A DNA stretch of 57,279 nt from Amoebidium appalachense. Lineage: Eukaryota > Ichthyosporea. The stretch is taken from positions 1-57,279 of the forward strand of contig CAVNZM010000027.1 of NCBI GenBank assembly GCA_963693365.1, given 5' to 3'. The notes beneath the pieces were generated by a model. That model saw nothing but the letters and a program-made list of their open reading frames with translations. It did not search any database and was not told the DNA's origin. A program made the position numbers and the translations under genes. Below, piece after piece: positions 23,572-31,433 of the stretch. How positions within the stretch are numbered: position 1 is the stretch's first letter; each line of letters begins with the position of its first letter.

Positions 23572-24969
23572 CTACGCCAGCTTCACCGCCGACCATTCCT
23601 CCTCCTGGGCCACCTCGTTCCACTTCTTGACGACGAGCTTGAACAGGTCGTAGTTGTTGACGAGCGCTTCGCAGTCACTTATCCGCATGGTCTTGGCGCG
23701 GTCACGGACCAGCGTCTTGAACGTGGCCTCCATGGCAAAGGCATGGGCCCTGTCCTTGCACGGGAGCGCCAGTAGCACGTTGCTCAGGATGACCCGGCGG
23801 TTCTTGTCGCGCTTGTACCGGCGGGCCAGGTTGTTGCCCGTGCAGCCAAACATGATGGTGGTGTCGAGGGAGTCCACGAAATAAAAGCACGGGCCGAGGC
23901 GGGCAGTGGCCGTCATCTCCTCGTTGAGGCCCCGCATCAGGTAGTAGCGTTCGTCCAGGTTCTTGATGAGCAGCTGTGCCTCGCGCGCCTGTTCGTGCGC
24001 CAGGCGCATCTCTTCCAGCTTGCGCTCGTGTGCCAGGCGCATGTCCTCTAGCTTGCGCTCGTGAGCCAGACGCATCTCTTCGTGGGTACGATCAGCCTTC
24101 TCCATGTCCAGTTTGTGGGTCCGCTCTGCCTCCTCCATCGTGGCCCTTATTGAGGCGCGCTTGGCCTCCTCCATTCGTTCGCCTTCCTCCGCACGCTTCA
24201 CAGCAGCCAGTGCCTCGGGTGTTTTGGCGACCATTACCCGCTCGTACATGTCGATGGCATCCTTGAGCGGCAGCTGACTTGTGTAGTACTCCAACTGGTG
24301 CGGCTGGAAGATGACCACCTCCGCCTCCGGCTTAGCCCGTTTCCCCCGGCCAGCCCCTCCAGATCCAGCAGCCCGCTTGGGCCGCGAGGCGATGTTGCCG
24401 ACCGACTCCGTGCCTGCGGCGTTGTCCGTCTCCCGCAGCACGTCGGCCACCGCGGCGTGGTCGCCCGAGAGAGCCTTGCCCTGGATGGAGCACCACTTGG
24501 CGTGGTACTCCTTACTGATGTGCTGGGCAAACGCCACGGCTACATCAATTAAAACCCATGTACCTCGAAGAACCTCAGCTTTGCTGTCTTTATAATGGAA
24601 TCGAGAAGTATCGACAATGGACCAATCAGACGAACCCTTCTGATGAGAAGGGTTCCTTTTTCTCTCGATTGTCTCCAGGAGTGCACGCGTCCCTTTAAGT
24701 TTAAACCAATTACTCCATGTTTTCCCATTGCTGTTTCCAATATGTGTAGCATTCACCCACATTTCGCCATTTTTCCGAGTCTCTCCATATGTCATAAAGT
24801 TGCCCTGGTCGTCCTCCACTTTGAAAAGCTCCCCCTCATTCAGTACACGCCCATCGCGCATCACAACCCTGTTCAAGTTGTTCGCAGTCCCGGGCTGGGC
24901 CGGCACGGTTGAGGGGCAGACCTGTCGTGCCACGGTTGCATAGGGAGGTGGGTGGTTGATGGAAGTCAT
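23572..24969 (-). CDS. KilA-N/coiled-coil regulator, 465 aa
   Basis: The N-terminal KilA-N domain (about 45-160) has GEMWVNATHIGNSNG, TWSNWFKLKG and, after an insert, LRGTWVLIDVAVAFAQ. The insert between these parts comes from palindromic DNA (24619-24655). A glycine/lysine-rich linker is followed by a coiled coil (260-345) with four repeats of R-L-A-H-E-R-K-L-E-(D/E)-M. A C-terminal domain of about 110 residues (LGPCFYFVDSLDTTIMFGCTG, then RRYKRDKNRR and KTLVRDR) has the layout of GIY-YIG-like or T5orf172-type domains. The N-terminal DNA is A+T-richer than the rest, which suggests a chimera. The ATG is at 24969. Confidence 0.75.
   Translation of the reverse strand: MTSINHPPPYATVARQVCPSTVPAQPGTANNLNRVVMRDGRVLNEGELFKVEDDQGNFMTYGETRKNGEMWVNATHIGNSNGKTWSNWFKLKGTRALLETIERKRNPSHQKGSSDWSIVDTSRFHYKDSKAEVLRGTWVLIDVAVAFAQHISKEYHAKWCSIQGKALSGDHAAVADVLRETDNAAGTESVGNIASRPKRAAGSGGAGRGKRAKPEAEVVIFQPHQLEYYTSQLPLKDAIDMYERVMVAKTPEALAAVKRAEEGERMEEAKRASIRATMEEAERTHKLDMEKADRTHEEMRLAHERKLEDMRLAHERKLEEMRLAHEQAREAQLLIKNLDERYYLMRGLNEEMTATARLGPCFYFVDSLDTTIMFGCTGNNLARRYKRDKNRRVILSNVLLALPCKDRAHAFAMEATFKTLVRDRAKTMRISDCEALVNNYDLFKLVVKKWNEVAQEEEWSAVKLA
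24619..24655 (+). repeat. Palindrome inside KilA-N gene
   Basis: A perfect 10-bp inverted repeat (24632-24641 with 24646-24655, 4-base loop) begins next to GGACCAATCA, the same left end as the palindrome at 827. Confidence 0.7.
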
Positions 24970-24994
24970 CACAGTCGGGATAGATAAAATTTGT

Positions 24995-25660
24995 TCAGTT
25001 CTCGTATGTCACTGTGATGTTGTAGGCAGAGCAAGCCCACTCGATGTGTTTTCTGTCAGCCTCGGAAACATCAAAGAAGTGTAGGTGTGGGCGCAGATTC
25101 GGGAAGTGTAGGCGATCCACCATGATCTGACCTATCGCCTCTTTCCAGTTTTTGCCACATTTCACTTCGATGACATCTGTGTTGGTCACCAGATCAATGG
25201 GGCCGGTTGGAGTTCTAACTTCACGTTGGCCGTTCTCCCTTTGAGCAAGAGCCTCCTGAACCACGCCTTCTCTCCGAATATGTGTGGACTTCTGTTTCAC
25301 ATAGGACACCATGTAGCTTGCCATTATGTCCCGCACCCATGTCCCTTTCAGATACTGCTGGTACTTTCCTTTGTATTGTACCAGGGTGTAGTCAATCAGG
25401 AGAGAAAGATCCATTCCGAGATTTCGTATAAAGTCTTTGACTCGTTTGATTTGAAACCAACCCGAAAAGCTTGTGTTGTAAAGTGAGAGGTACAGGGTGG
25501 CGTTGTACCAAACAGTCCCATCCTCTCTCGTTTCTTTCATGGTAAGCAGGGTACCATCCTCGGCATACACCGGCTCTACCAGATTGGTCATATTGGGTGT
25601 GGGGGTGGAGGGGGCTTCGATGGGGGAAGGGTACGCAGATAAGATTTCGGCCCCTTCCAT
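24995..25660 (-). CDS. KilA-N domain fused to PD-(D/E)XK-like nuclease
   Basis: A 221-residue protein. The N-terminal KilA-N domain (about 25-125) has TVWYNATLYLSLYN, SGWFQIKRVKDF and YLKGTWVRDIMASYM. The C-terminal nuclease-like core has PIDLVTNTDVIEVKCGKNWK, EAIGQIMV and HLHFFDVSEAD, with D, E and K all present. It is A+T-rich and sits between two G+C-rich genes. The fusion gives a plausible sequence-specific nuclease: KilA-N for recognition, the PD-(D/E)XK fold for cleavage. Specificity and activity are inference. Confidence 0.75.
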   Translation of the reverse strand: MEGAEILSAYPSPIEAPSTPTPNMTNLVEPVYAEDGTLLTMKETREDGTVWYNATLYLSLYNTSFSGWFQIKRVKDFIRNLGMDLSLLIDYTLVQYKGKYQQYLKGTWVRDIMASYMVSYVKQKSTHIRREGVVQEALAQRENGQREVRTPTGPIDLVTNTDVIEVKCGKNWKEAIGQIMVDRLHFPNLRPHLHFFDVSEADRKHIEWACSAYNITVTYEN

Positions 25661-25713
25661 CGATCGATCGCCGCGTTAGCAGCACGAAAGTGTCTGCGCG
25701 AGCGGCGCTTTTG

Positions 25714-25728
25714 ATTATTTTGTCCGCC
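25714..25728 (+). promoter_or_regulatory. Late-type motif before the 25739 gene
   Basis: ATTATTTTGTCCGCC ends 10 bases before the ATG. The same TTTTGTCCGCC is found 10 bases before the ATG at 50770. Confidence 0.5.
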
Positions 25729-25738
25729 TACCAGCAAG

Positions 25739-26494
25739 ATGGCCATGACGACCTCGCACATCGACTCGCTCCGCAGCGCGGTCTTCGAGACGCACGCGAC
25801 CGGCGGCATCAAGCTGCCGGCGACGGGGTCCATCGACAAGAACGTCATGACGAACGGCTCCGCGGCCCAGCTGCGCGTCGGGCAGGGCGTGCAGGTGGGG
25901 GGCGAGCGGTTCACGGTGACGGAGGTGACGTCGGACAAGACGGTGAAGCTGAACCGCGACACGGAGGGCAGCGGCGGCGTGTCGCACGAGGTGTTCACGG
26001 ACGACAACCTGCTCAACCTCAAGACGGTCGACGGGCGCACGGTGTTCAGCGTCGACGCGATCGGGACGCCGCTGCTGCACAACGGGCGCGTGCCCGCGCC
26101 GGGGGTCAAGACCGACACACAGACCAACCTCATCACGGTGGACGGGATCCGCAACGGCGCCGTGACGGTGTCTGGGGACGCGACCATCAAGTTCACGAGC
26201 AAGGCGGACAGCAGGGGCAACAGCATTGGGCTGCTCGGGCTGACGGGGACCGTGCACGAGGTGGTCGTGTTGAGCACGGCCGCGGCCGCGGTGCCCCTCA
26301 AGTACGAGACCGCCCCCGGGACGTTCGCGACGCTGGGCACGCTGCCTGCGAACAGCGCGACACGCGTGCTGGTGATGGTCAAGACGGTCGGGCTGAAGGA
26401 CAACCAGAAGGAGACGGACAACTACCGCGACAAGTTTGACTTGTACATCTCGGCCCTCGGCACGGCCGTAAAGGAGACCGGCCCGTCCGGGTAA
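25739..26494 (+). CDS. Beta-rich virion-type protein, 251 aa
   Basis: No membrane segment. The sequence is a series of short beta-strand segments rich in T, V, G and D (VGGERFTVTEVTSDKTVKL, GRTVFSVDAIGTPLL, GAVTVSGDATIKFTS), as in fibre, tail or capsid-decorating proteins. The late-type motif is directly upstream and AATAAA directly downstream. The family is unknown, but a structural role is likely. Confidence 0.65.
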   Translation: MAMTTSHIDSLRSAVFETHATGGIKLPATGSIDKNVMTNGSAAQLRVGQGVQVGGERFTVTEVTSDKTVKLNRDTEGSGGVSHEVFTDDNLLNLKTVDGRTVFSVDAIGTPLLHNGRVPAPGVKTDTQTNLITVDGIRNGAVTVSGDATIKFTSKADSRGNSIGLLGLTGTVHEVVVLSTAAAAVPLKYETAPGTFATLGTLPANSATRVLVMVKTVGLKDNQKETDNYRDKFDLYISALGTAVKETGPSG

Positions 26495-26514
26495 GGACTG
26501 CAGGGCCCGAATAT

Positions 26515-26520
26515 AATAAA
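26515..26520 (+). terminator. AATAAA polyadenylation signal
   Basis: AATAAA 20 bases after the stop at 26494 and 15 bases before the next ATG. It may also act as part of that gene's late-type upstream element. Confidence 0.4.
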
Positions 26521-26534
26521 GCTCAACCCCTAAC

Positions 26535-26843
26535 ATGTCTCGTAAACCACTTGACCTGGTGATCCGCGGCGACATGCTGGTGGAGAAGCCCATCGGCACG
26601 GAGTACCGCGTGACCATTATGGAGGAAACGCCCGCGCTTGTGTTGACCGGTGAGCGCGCGGAGGAGCACCGCCGATACATGCGCGACGCGCGTTGGTGGC
26701 GGCGCTGCTCGTTCGGCACGTGTGTTGCGTTGTGCCTTGCGCTTGTGGTGCTCGCGTTCGTGTACTGGCAGCGGCGGAACCTCAGGGGTGCTGGTAGCGA
26801 GGTTGTCGGGGCAGCGGGCGGGGGCGTGCCGGCAAATATGTAG
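26535..26843 (+). CDS. Single-pass membrane protein, 102 aa
   Basis: The N-terminal 55 residues are soluble and charged, and a membrane segment follows (about 60-79, TCVALCLALVVLAFVYW). The last part is glycine-rich. Two arginines and tryptophans (RWWRRC) precede the segment. Probably an internal-membrane virion protein. Confidence 0.65.
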   Translation: MSRKPLDLVIRGDMLVEKPIGTEYRVTIMEETPALVLTGERAEEHRRYMRDARWWRRCSFGTCVALCLALVVLAFVYWQRRNLRGAGSEVVGAAGGGVPANM

Positions 26844-26853
26844 GCCCCCTGCA

Positions 26854-27474
26854 ATGAGCACGGGTGCAACGAGCGGGACCGGTGCAAGACGCCGCCTGAA
26901 GGGTTTCATCCATGACGGCACAGGTGCCAAGGAGGGTGTTTTTGAAGTTTCGGAGGACGACCTGGCTGCCGTGCTCGGCAGCGGCCGAGACCGGGATCGG
27001 GGGGTCCAGGTCGACCCGCACAACAACACGTACGTCAGCGTGAACGGCCGGCTGTCCGGCACGCCGAGCGACCCGATCGACCAGATCATGGCGCGGCAGT
27101 ACGCCATCGACAACCTGGGGCTGGACGGCATGGTGGTGATGCACCCGACCGACATCAACCCCATCCTTCGCCGGCGCTACGTGGCCAGGGGCCGCGACGT
27201 ATATAAGGAGCTGTCCTCCGGGGGAGAGACAGACTCGGCGTCGGACAGCGGCAGCGACGGCAGCAGCGACACCGGCAGCGACAGCGAGGGCGCAGGCGAA
27301 AGCGAGGGCAGTGGGGACAGCGACGATGAGAAGGGCAAGCGGCGCAAGCGAAAGCGGCGGGCGGAGGCGCCGGCAAGGCGCGGCAAGAAGAAAGCAAAGC
27401 GCGGACGAGGACGCGGCGCAGCACACCACAAGAAGGCGCCCGGCCGCGGTGGCAAGCGACGACGACGGGGGTGA
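26854..27474 (+). CDS. Acidic/basic tailed protein, 206 aa
   Basis: The first 120 residues look folded (VSEDDLAAVLGSGR, IDQIMARQYAIDNLGLDG). Then comes a serine/aspartate/glutamate tract (TDSASDSGSDGSSD and onwards, about 128-155) followed by a lysine/arginine/glycine-rich tail (about 155-206). The alternation resembles nuclear chromatin- or RNA-binding proteins, and the tail could act as a nuclear localisation signal. The end overlaps the next gene by about 150 bases in another frame. Confidence 0.6.
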   Translation: MSTGATSGTGARRRLKGFIHDGTGAKEGVFEVSEDDLAAVLGSGRDRDRGVQVDPHNNTYVSVNGRLSGTPSDPIDQIMARQYAIDNLGLDGMVVMHPTDINPILRRRYVARGRDVYKELSSGGETDSASDSGSDGSSDTGSDSEGAGESEGSGDSDDEKGKRRKRKRRAEAPARRGKKKAKRGRGRGAAHHKKAPGRGGKRRRRG

Positions 27475-28699
27475 CGGCGACGGCGGCGCGGCCGCGTGTG
27501 CACGGGTGCTGCAGAGCCGCGACCTACTCGAGCTGATCCTGGTGCACCTGGACGCCGGCGACCTTGCGCGAGTGTCGCGGACGTGCCGGGTGTGGCGCGC
27601 GGCGGCACTCCACGTGGCCACCCACCGCAAGCCGCACACGGCAAGGCCCGAGACGATGATGATGACCAAGGATAACTACCGACACATCGCCAAGTCGCAC
27701 GCGTGGGGCGTGCGCGGATTCATGCTCGCGTGCTACAAGGTGCCGGCGGCCAATTGGTTTTATTCCTCGTGGGCCCAGGCCGCGGACCTGGGCGCGCGCG
27801 AGCTGCACGTTACGACATACAATTCGAGCTACACGGAGACAAACAACTTGGACCACGACGACAGAATACTGCAGGAGCTGTACCGCGGCGACATGTCGCA
27901 GCTCGAGCGACTGTCCATTGACTTTGCCGGCATGGGGGCGCGCCACATCCACCTGGAACGCATGCGGCGGCTCCATACGGCACGGCTGTGTGGCTGGAAC
28001 ATCGTGGCATGGCTCCCGCCGACCGTGCGGGTGGCGTACAACCCCAGGGGCCACTTCGAGACCGTGCCGTTGGTGGTCCGGGAGCTGACGTGCCAGATGA
28101 CGGAGACACAGGCCACGGCGCTACCGGACCGGGTGGAGATATTGTGCATGCGGCTGCCGCAGCCTGTGGAGGCGCGCATCAGGTTGCCGGGTTCGCTGCG
28201 GCGGCTGAGGATCGACAGCATGTACCACATGGACCTTGACCTCGAGCACGGCACACAGCTGGAGGTGCTCCGCGTCAACGGGTTCGTGGGCAGCGTGCGT
28301 CTGAGGATACCCAGGATCGGGAAGATGCACGTGGACGGAAGCGCCGACCGGTTCACGGGGCTGGTGGTGGACGGCGGGGGCTGCCAGGTCGGATACCTGG
28401 AGTGCAACGACAACGACCTTTCGCGGATCCGGCGGGTCAGAGTGGACACGTTCCGGATCAACACGTACGGGCCCGAGGAGGACTGGGCCATACCCGACGC
28501 CATAGAGTTTGTGACGGGCGGGACCATCATCGTGTACGAGCACGGTTCGCGCACGGACAGCATGTGGGAGGATGTGCTGAGGGCGCGGTTGGCGCGGACA
28601 GCGCAGGACGTCCGCGCGTGCGGAAACAGTGTAATCGGGGTTTTTGGTGACCGAACCATTAGATTTTCTGTGGTAGAAGGAAATGTCACGAGTGTTTGA
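27326..28699 (+). CDS. F-box protein, 457 aa
   Basis: An arginine-rich start overlaps the previous gene. The F-box lies at residues about 62-95 (LQSRDLLELILVHLDAGDLA, then VSRTCRVWRAAAL). The rest is strand-rich with repeated L-x-x-L segments (ELTCQMTETQATALPDRVEI, GSLRRLRIDSMYHMDL, LEVLRVNGFVGSVRLRIP), as in substrate-binding LRR-like halves. F-box proteins connect substrates to Skp1-Cullin ubiquitin ligases. The ATG at 27326 is the only one before the F-box; translation from the GTG at 27311 cannot be excluded. Confidence 0.75.
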   Translation: MRRASGASESGGRRRRQGAARRKQSADEDAAQHTTRRRPAAVASDDDGGDGDGGAAACARVLQSRDLLELILVHLDAGDLARVSRTCRVWRAAALHVATHRKPHTARPETMMMTKDNYRHIAKSHAWGVRGFMLACYKVPAANWFYSSWAQAADLGARELHVTTYNSSYTETNNLDHDDRILQELYRGDMSQLERLSIDFAGMGARHIHLERMRRLHTARLCGWNIVAWLPPTVRVAYNPRGHFETVPLVVRELTCQMTETQATALPDRVEILCMRLPQPVEARIRLPGSLRRLRIDSMYHMDLDLEHGTQLEVLRVNGFVGSVRLRIPRIGKMHVDGSADRFTGLVVDGGGCQVGYLECNDNDLSRIRRVRVDTFRINTYGPEEDWAIPDAIEFVTGGTIIVYEHGSRTDSMWEDVLRARLARTAQDVRACGNSVIGVFGDRTIRFSVVEGNVTSV

Positions 28700-28805
28700 T
28701 ACCGCCTCGCAGCAGGTAGTTGACGCCATAGCGACCCGCCGGGCCCGCCGGCGCAGAAAGGGCAGGAAGTCCAAGGGCATCAGGCGCAGGCACAGACGGC
28801 GTTAA
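28683..28805 (+). CDS. Arginine-rich micropeptide, 40 aa
   Basis: ATG at 28683, TAA at 28803. The C-terminal 23 residues are almost all arginine, lysine and small residues (RRARRRRKGRKSKGIRRRH), preceded by an amphipathic start. AGATTTTCTGTGG, a late-type motif, lies 10-20 bases upstream. It overlaps the end of the F-box gene and touches the convergent stop at 28802. Looks like a protamine-like packaging peptide; inference from composition only. Confidence 0.5.
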   Translation: MSRVFDTASQQVVDAIATRRARRRRKGRKSKGIRRRHRRR

Positions 28806-29632
28806 TCCGCGCCGTGGGCGTCCCGTGTACCGCGCCGCAGCAGCATGGTGCCCCTGCACATTGGGCAGCGAGCGGCCGGGGACTTCGTGAGCAGTGTGAC
28901 CAGGGCGGTCATGTCGAATGAGTGGCCACAGACGAGGGTCACGGCGGCCGGTGACCGTTCCCAGCTGATTGGACAGAGCGCGCCCGGCGGCATGGGAGCG
29001 ACGTCCACCCGGCCGGCCGTCTTGCACAGGGAGGGCAGTGCCTTCGCGCGACATCTCAATAAACGCAACCAGAACCGAGCACCCTTTGAGCAATCCATCC
29101 TGGTGTGCGTGGCACTGCGCGTGTACACGTTCCAGACGAGCTCGAGCAACTGGGCGGGGTACCGGGTGTCGTCGGCGTAGTGCAGTGTGCACACGGGCGT
29201 TTGCAATGCGGGCGGCGGGGCGGGCAGGAGGTCCAGCGACAGTTCCACCCCATCCACGCGCATGCGGAGACGCCTCTTTCCAATCTCGTGTGCATGGGAC
29301 GGCCGGAGCACGGTCCATTCCGTGCACGACCCCAGGACCATCAGTGCGGCACAGACAGCGTCCATGCTGTCCATCGGTAGATAGGGTCGTGCGTAGATCT
29401 CGACGTCGCAGTCCGCGGGCTCCCCTGCAAGCATGCGGTGGACAAAGGCCCCGAAAAGGACCGCGCGACACCCGACGGCCCGCAGGTGGTCGGCGACCAC
29501 GCCATATGCCCCCATGCGCGCACGCAATCCGGGATCGCCGCGCTCCATGTCCCTACGCGCATTAATATCGCATGCCAGTCTGCTCGCGACGTCACCGGAT
29601 CCGCATGACGTCACCGGATCCCGCCTCGCCAT
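28802..29632 (-). CDS. Nucleotidyltransferase-like domain fused to RING finger
   Basis: A 276-residue protein. Residues about 50-85 have AVLFGAFVHRMLAGEPADCDVEIYA, the G-(x)n-H/R-x-L-x-G-(x)n-D-x-D pattern of the nucleotidyltransferase fold, with LSLDLL later as the third acidic strand. The C-terminus (about 218-260) is a RING or U-box-like finger (CPISWERS, CGHSFD, CPMC) expected in an E3 ubiquitin ligase. The ATG at 29632 is used here, but the one at 29548 is attractive because the region between carries promoter-like direct repeats. I know no family with this exact pairing. Confidence 0.7.
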   Translation of the reverse strand: MARRDPVTSCGSGDVASRLACDINARRDMERGDPGLRARMGAYGVVADHLRAVGCRAVLFGAFVHRMLAGEPADCDVEIYARPYLPMDSMDAVCAALMVLGSCTEWTVLRPSHAHEIGKRRLRMRVDGVELSLDLLPAPPPALQTPVCTLHYADDTRYPAQLLELVWNVYTRSATHTRMDCSKGARFWLRLLRCRAKALPSLCKTAGRVDVAPMPPGALCPISWERSPAAVTLVCGHSFDMTALVTLLTKSPAARCPMCRGTMLLRRGTRDAHGAD

Positions 29633-29648
29633 GACGCCATCTTATAAA
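29588..29648 (+). promoter_or_regulatory. CRE-like direct repeats and TATA box
   Basis: GACGTCACCGGATCC occurs twice (about 29588-29602 and 29607-29621), containing TGACGTCA-type sites. TTATAAATG (29642-29650) lies about 60 bases before the primase ATG at 29708, with ATTGG and CCAAT boxes nearer the gene. Confidence 0.55.
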
Positions 29649-29707
29649 TGCGCCTCCGGTCATTGGACGCCTGACCAATCCACACAAAGTTCGCCGACTA
29701 GATTACC

Positions 29708-30802
29708 ATGTCCGCTATGCTGACGGCGCCGCCAGTGGACGCTGCGCTGGAGGCGTGCAAGGCGCACTACGCATCGCGATTGCACCAGCGCATCCTGCCC
29801 AAGTACCGCTTCAACGAGGTGGCGACGCACGTGTGCATGGCCAGCGGACGGTACACGCTCCCGGAGCCCGTCGCGTCCAAGCTTCCGCGGTACCTGGCAG
29901 AGGAGTTCGAGGAGGGCAACAGCGAGTATCTGTGCGAGGTGGTGACCCACCGATTCAAGTTCTTTATTGACCTGGACCTGCCCCACCTGCCCGAGGCCGC
30001 GGACCGGGCCCGGTTGGTTGACGACGTGGCGCAGTCGCTCGCGGTGCTGGGGGTCGTACCGGAAAACGGACTGATCCTGTTTGCTGCATGCCACGAGGGG
30101 AGCAAGAGCGGGTACCACGTGCACGTGCCGGACCTCGCCGTGGACGCGCCCATGGCGCGGTGGGTGCTGGACAGCCTGTCGTCGATGACGGGATCCGAGT
30201 GGACCCGATACCTGGACCCCAAGCCATTCGAGGGGTCGCTGCGGATCCTCTACTGCAGCAAGGCCCAGAACGGCCGGCACGTCGGGCGCGAGTACGGGCT
30301 GGAGGCCGTGTACCGTGTTGAGGGCGACATGGCGATGATGGACGCGACGGCGCTGGCGCGGCTCCGGGCCGACCGCGCGGAGGCCATTCGTCTGTGCCTC
30401 GTTCGTGTCGACGACGGTAGTCGCCCGCCCACGCCACACCCCCAGCGGCACGTGCGCAGCGGGCGGCGGCAGGTCGGTGGCAGGGTGCTCCCGGACCTGA
30501 GCGTGCTGGGCTGGCTGCTGGGGGTTTCCGACCAGGACATCCTCGAGGGCGAGAGCTTCAAGGTGTTCGGGGGCGATGCGGTGTTGGTGCAGACCTCGTG
30601 TCGGTACTGTCCGCGCAAGGACGGGTACCACCGCTGGCGGCGGGTGGCGGTGATGCTGGGCGCGGACGGGGCCAAGCTGCTCTGCGAGGACGAGAACTGC
30701 ATGGAAGGCGGGCGGCGCAAGACAGTGGCGTATGTGCCCTGGACTGTGCAGGGGGTGGAGGAGGTGCACGAGTGGTACGTGAGCGTGCGGGCCAGCGGGT
30801 GA
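29708..30802 (+). CDS. Archaeo-eukaryotic primase (PrimPol type)
   Basis: A 364-residue protein with the AEP motifs: FKFFIDLDLP (D88 and D90), SGYHVHVPDL (134-143, the sGxH-type motif) and a D-P-K-(x)n-LRILYCSK segment (170-184) with the third acidic residue and a basic strand. A C-terminal zinc-binding module (CRYCPRKDGYHRW, then LLCEDENC) resembles that of herpesvirus and NCLDV primases. It synthesises RNA or DNA primers at replication forks. The helicase half is a separate gene (17047), whereas many related viruses fuse the two. A TATA box and CRE-like sites suggest early expression. Confidence 0.85.
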   Translation: MSAMLTAPPVDAALEACKAHYASRLHQRILPKYRFNEVATHVCMASGRYTLPEPVASKLPRYLAEEFEEGNSEYLCEVVTHRFKFFIDLDLPHLPEAADRARLVDDVAQSLAVLGVVPENGLILFAACHEGSKSGYHVHVPDLAVDAPMARWVLDSLSSMTGSEWTRYLDPKPFEGSLRILYCSKAQNGRHVGREYGLEAVYRVEGDMAMMDATALARLRADRAEAIRLCLVRVDDGSRPPTPHPQRHVRSGRRQVGGRVLPDLSVLGWLLGVSDQDILEGESFKVFGGDAVLVQTSCRYCPRKDGYHRWRRVAVMLGADGAKLLCEDENCMEGGRRKTVAYVPWTVQGVEEVHEWYVSVRASG

Positions 30803-30836
30803 CGGTTGCCCTTCTCTGGTAGAACGGGTGTCGTCA

Positions 30837-30842
30837 AATAAA
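30837..30842 (+). terminator. AATAAA polyadenylation signal
   Basis: AATAAA 35 bases after the primase stop. Confidence 0.45.
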
Positions 30843-30884
30843 GAAGCAACGAACAATTGTCGGTGTAGGGGTTGTTTGGATGTA

Positions 30885-31130
30885 TTAGTAGAACCCGCGA
30901 CATTCATCGCGTGTGCCGTACAGCAGCTCGCAAGAGCCCCCAAAGTAGTAGGTGTTTGTGTCCGGATCGTAGCTCAGTGCCTTGCCGTTAGCCCTGCGGG
31001 CGTTTAGCCTGGCCTTCTTTTTCATGAGCTCAAACTTTGAATCCACCACCCTCTTGATGAGCGCGGGGTCGGATTCGTAGACTTCGCTGTAGCGTCTGTA
31101 CATTTGTGCTTTCGCCTCTGCCAGCGACAT
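30885..31130 (-). CDS. Small basic protein, 81 aa
   Basis: The first ATG is 31130 (the frame is open upstream through a GTG). A helical, lysine/arginine-rich N-terminal two-thirds (LIKRVVDSKFELMKKKARL) is followed by DPDTNTYYFGGSCELLYG. Family unknown. An A/T-rich stretch (CGATTTTATTGC on the minus strand) lies immediately upstream. Confidence 0.55.
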   Translation of the reverse strand: MSLAEAKAQMYRRYSEVYESDPALIKRVVDSKFELMKKKARLNARRANGKALSYDPDTNTYYFGGSCELLYGTRDECRGFY

Positions 31131-31166
31131 GTACACGAGAATGCAATAAAATCGTGCCGAGGGGCT

Positions 31167-31415
31167 ATGGAACCCCGTGAGCGCAACCTAGTCACCGACA
31201 TTGCACGCGTCCGCGACGAGTTGTTGGACTGGCGGGCGCGCATGCCCCAGGCCATCCCCGAGGGTGTTAACGTTCGGGGTCTCAAGTACGCCCTTCCGGT
31301 TATAATGCCATGTGTGGGCGGAGCACCTGTGGGCCAGGCGTGCACGGACGTACAGGTACCACCCCCACCGATGCTGGAGATTGGGGCCATGGTCGCGGCG
31401 AGTGCACGACAATAA
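31167..31415 (+). CDS. Hypothetical protein, 82 aa
   Basis: ATG at 31167 after AATAAAATCGTGCC. A helical N-terminal third (VTDIARVRDELLDWRARM) is followed by a proline- and valine-rich rest. It ends 18 bases before the long coiled-coil gene and may be co-expressed with it. No family recognised. Confidence 0.55.
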   Translation: MEPRERNLVTDIARVRDELLDWRARMPQAIPEGVNVRGLKYALPVIMPCVGGAPVGQACTDVQVPPPPMLEIGAMVAASARQ

Positions 31416-31433
31416 TGTGTGCGACCAGTATTA

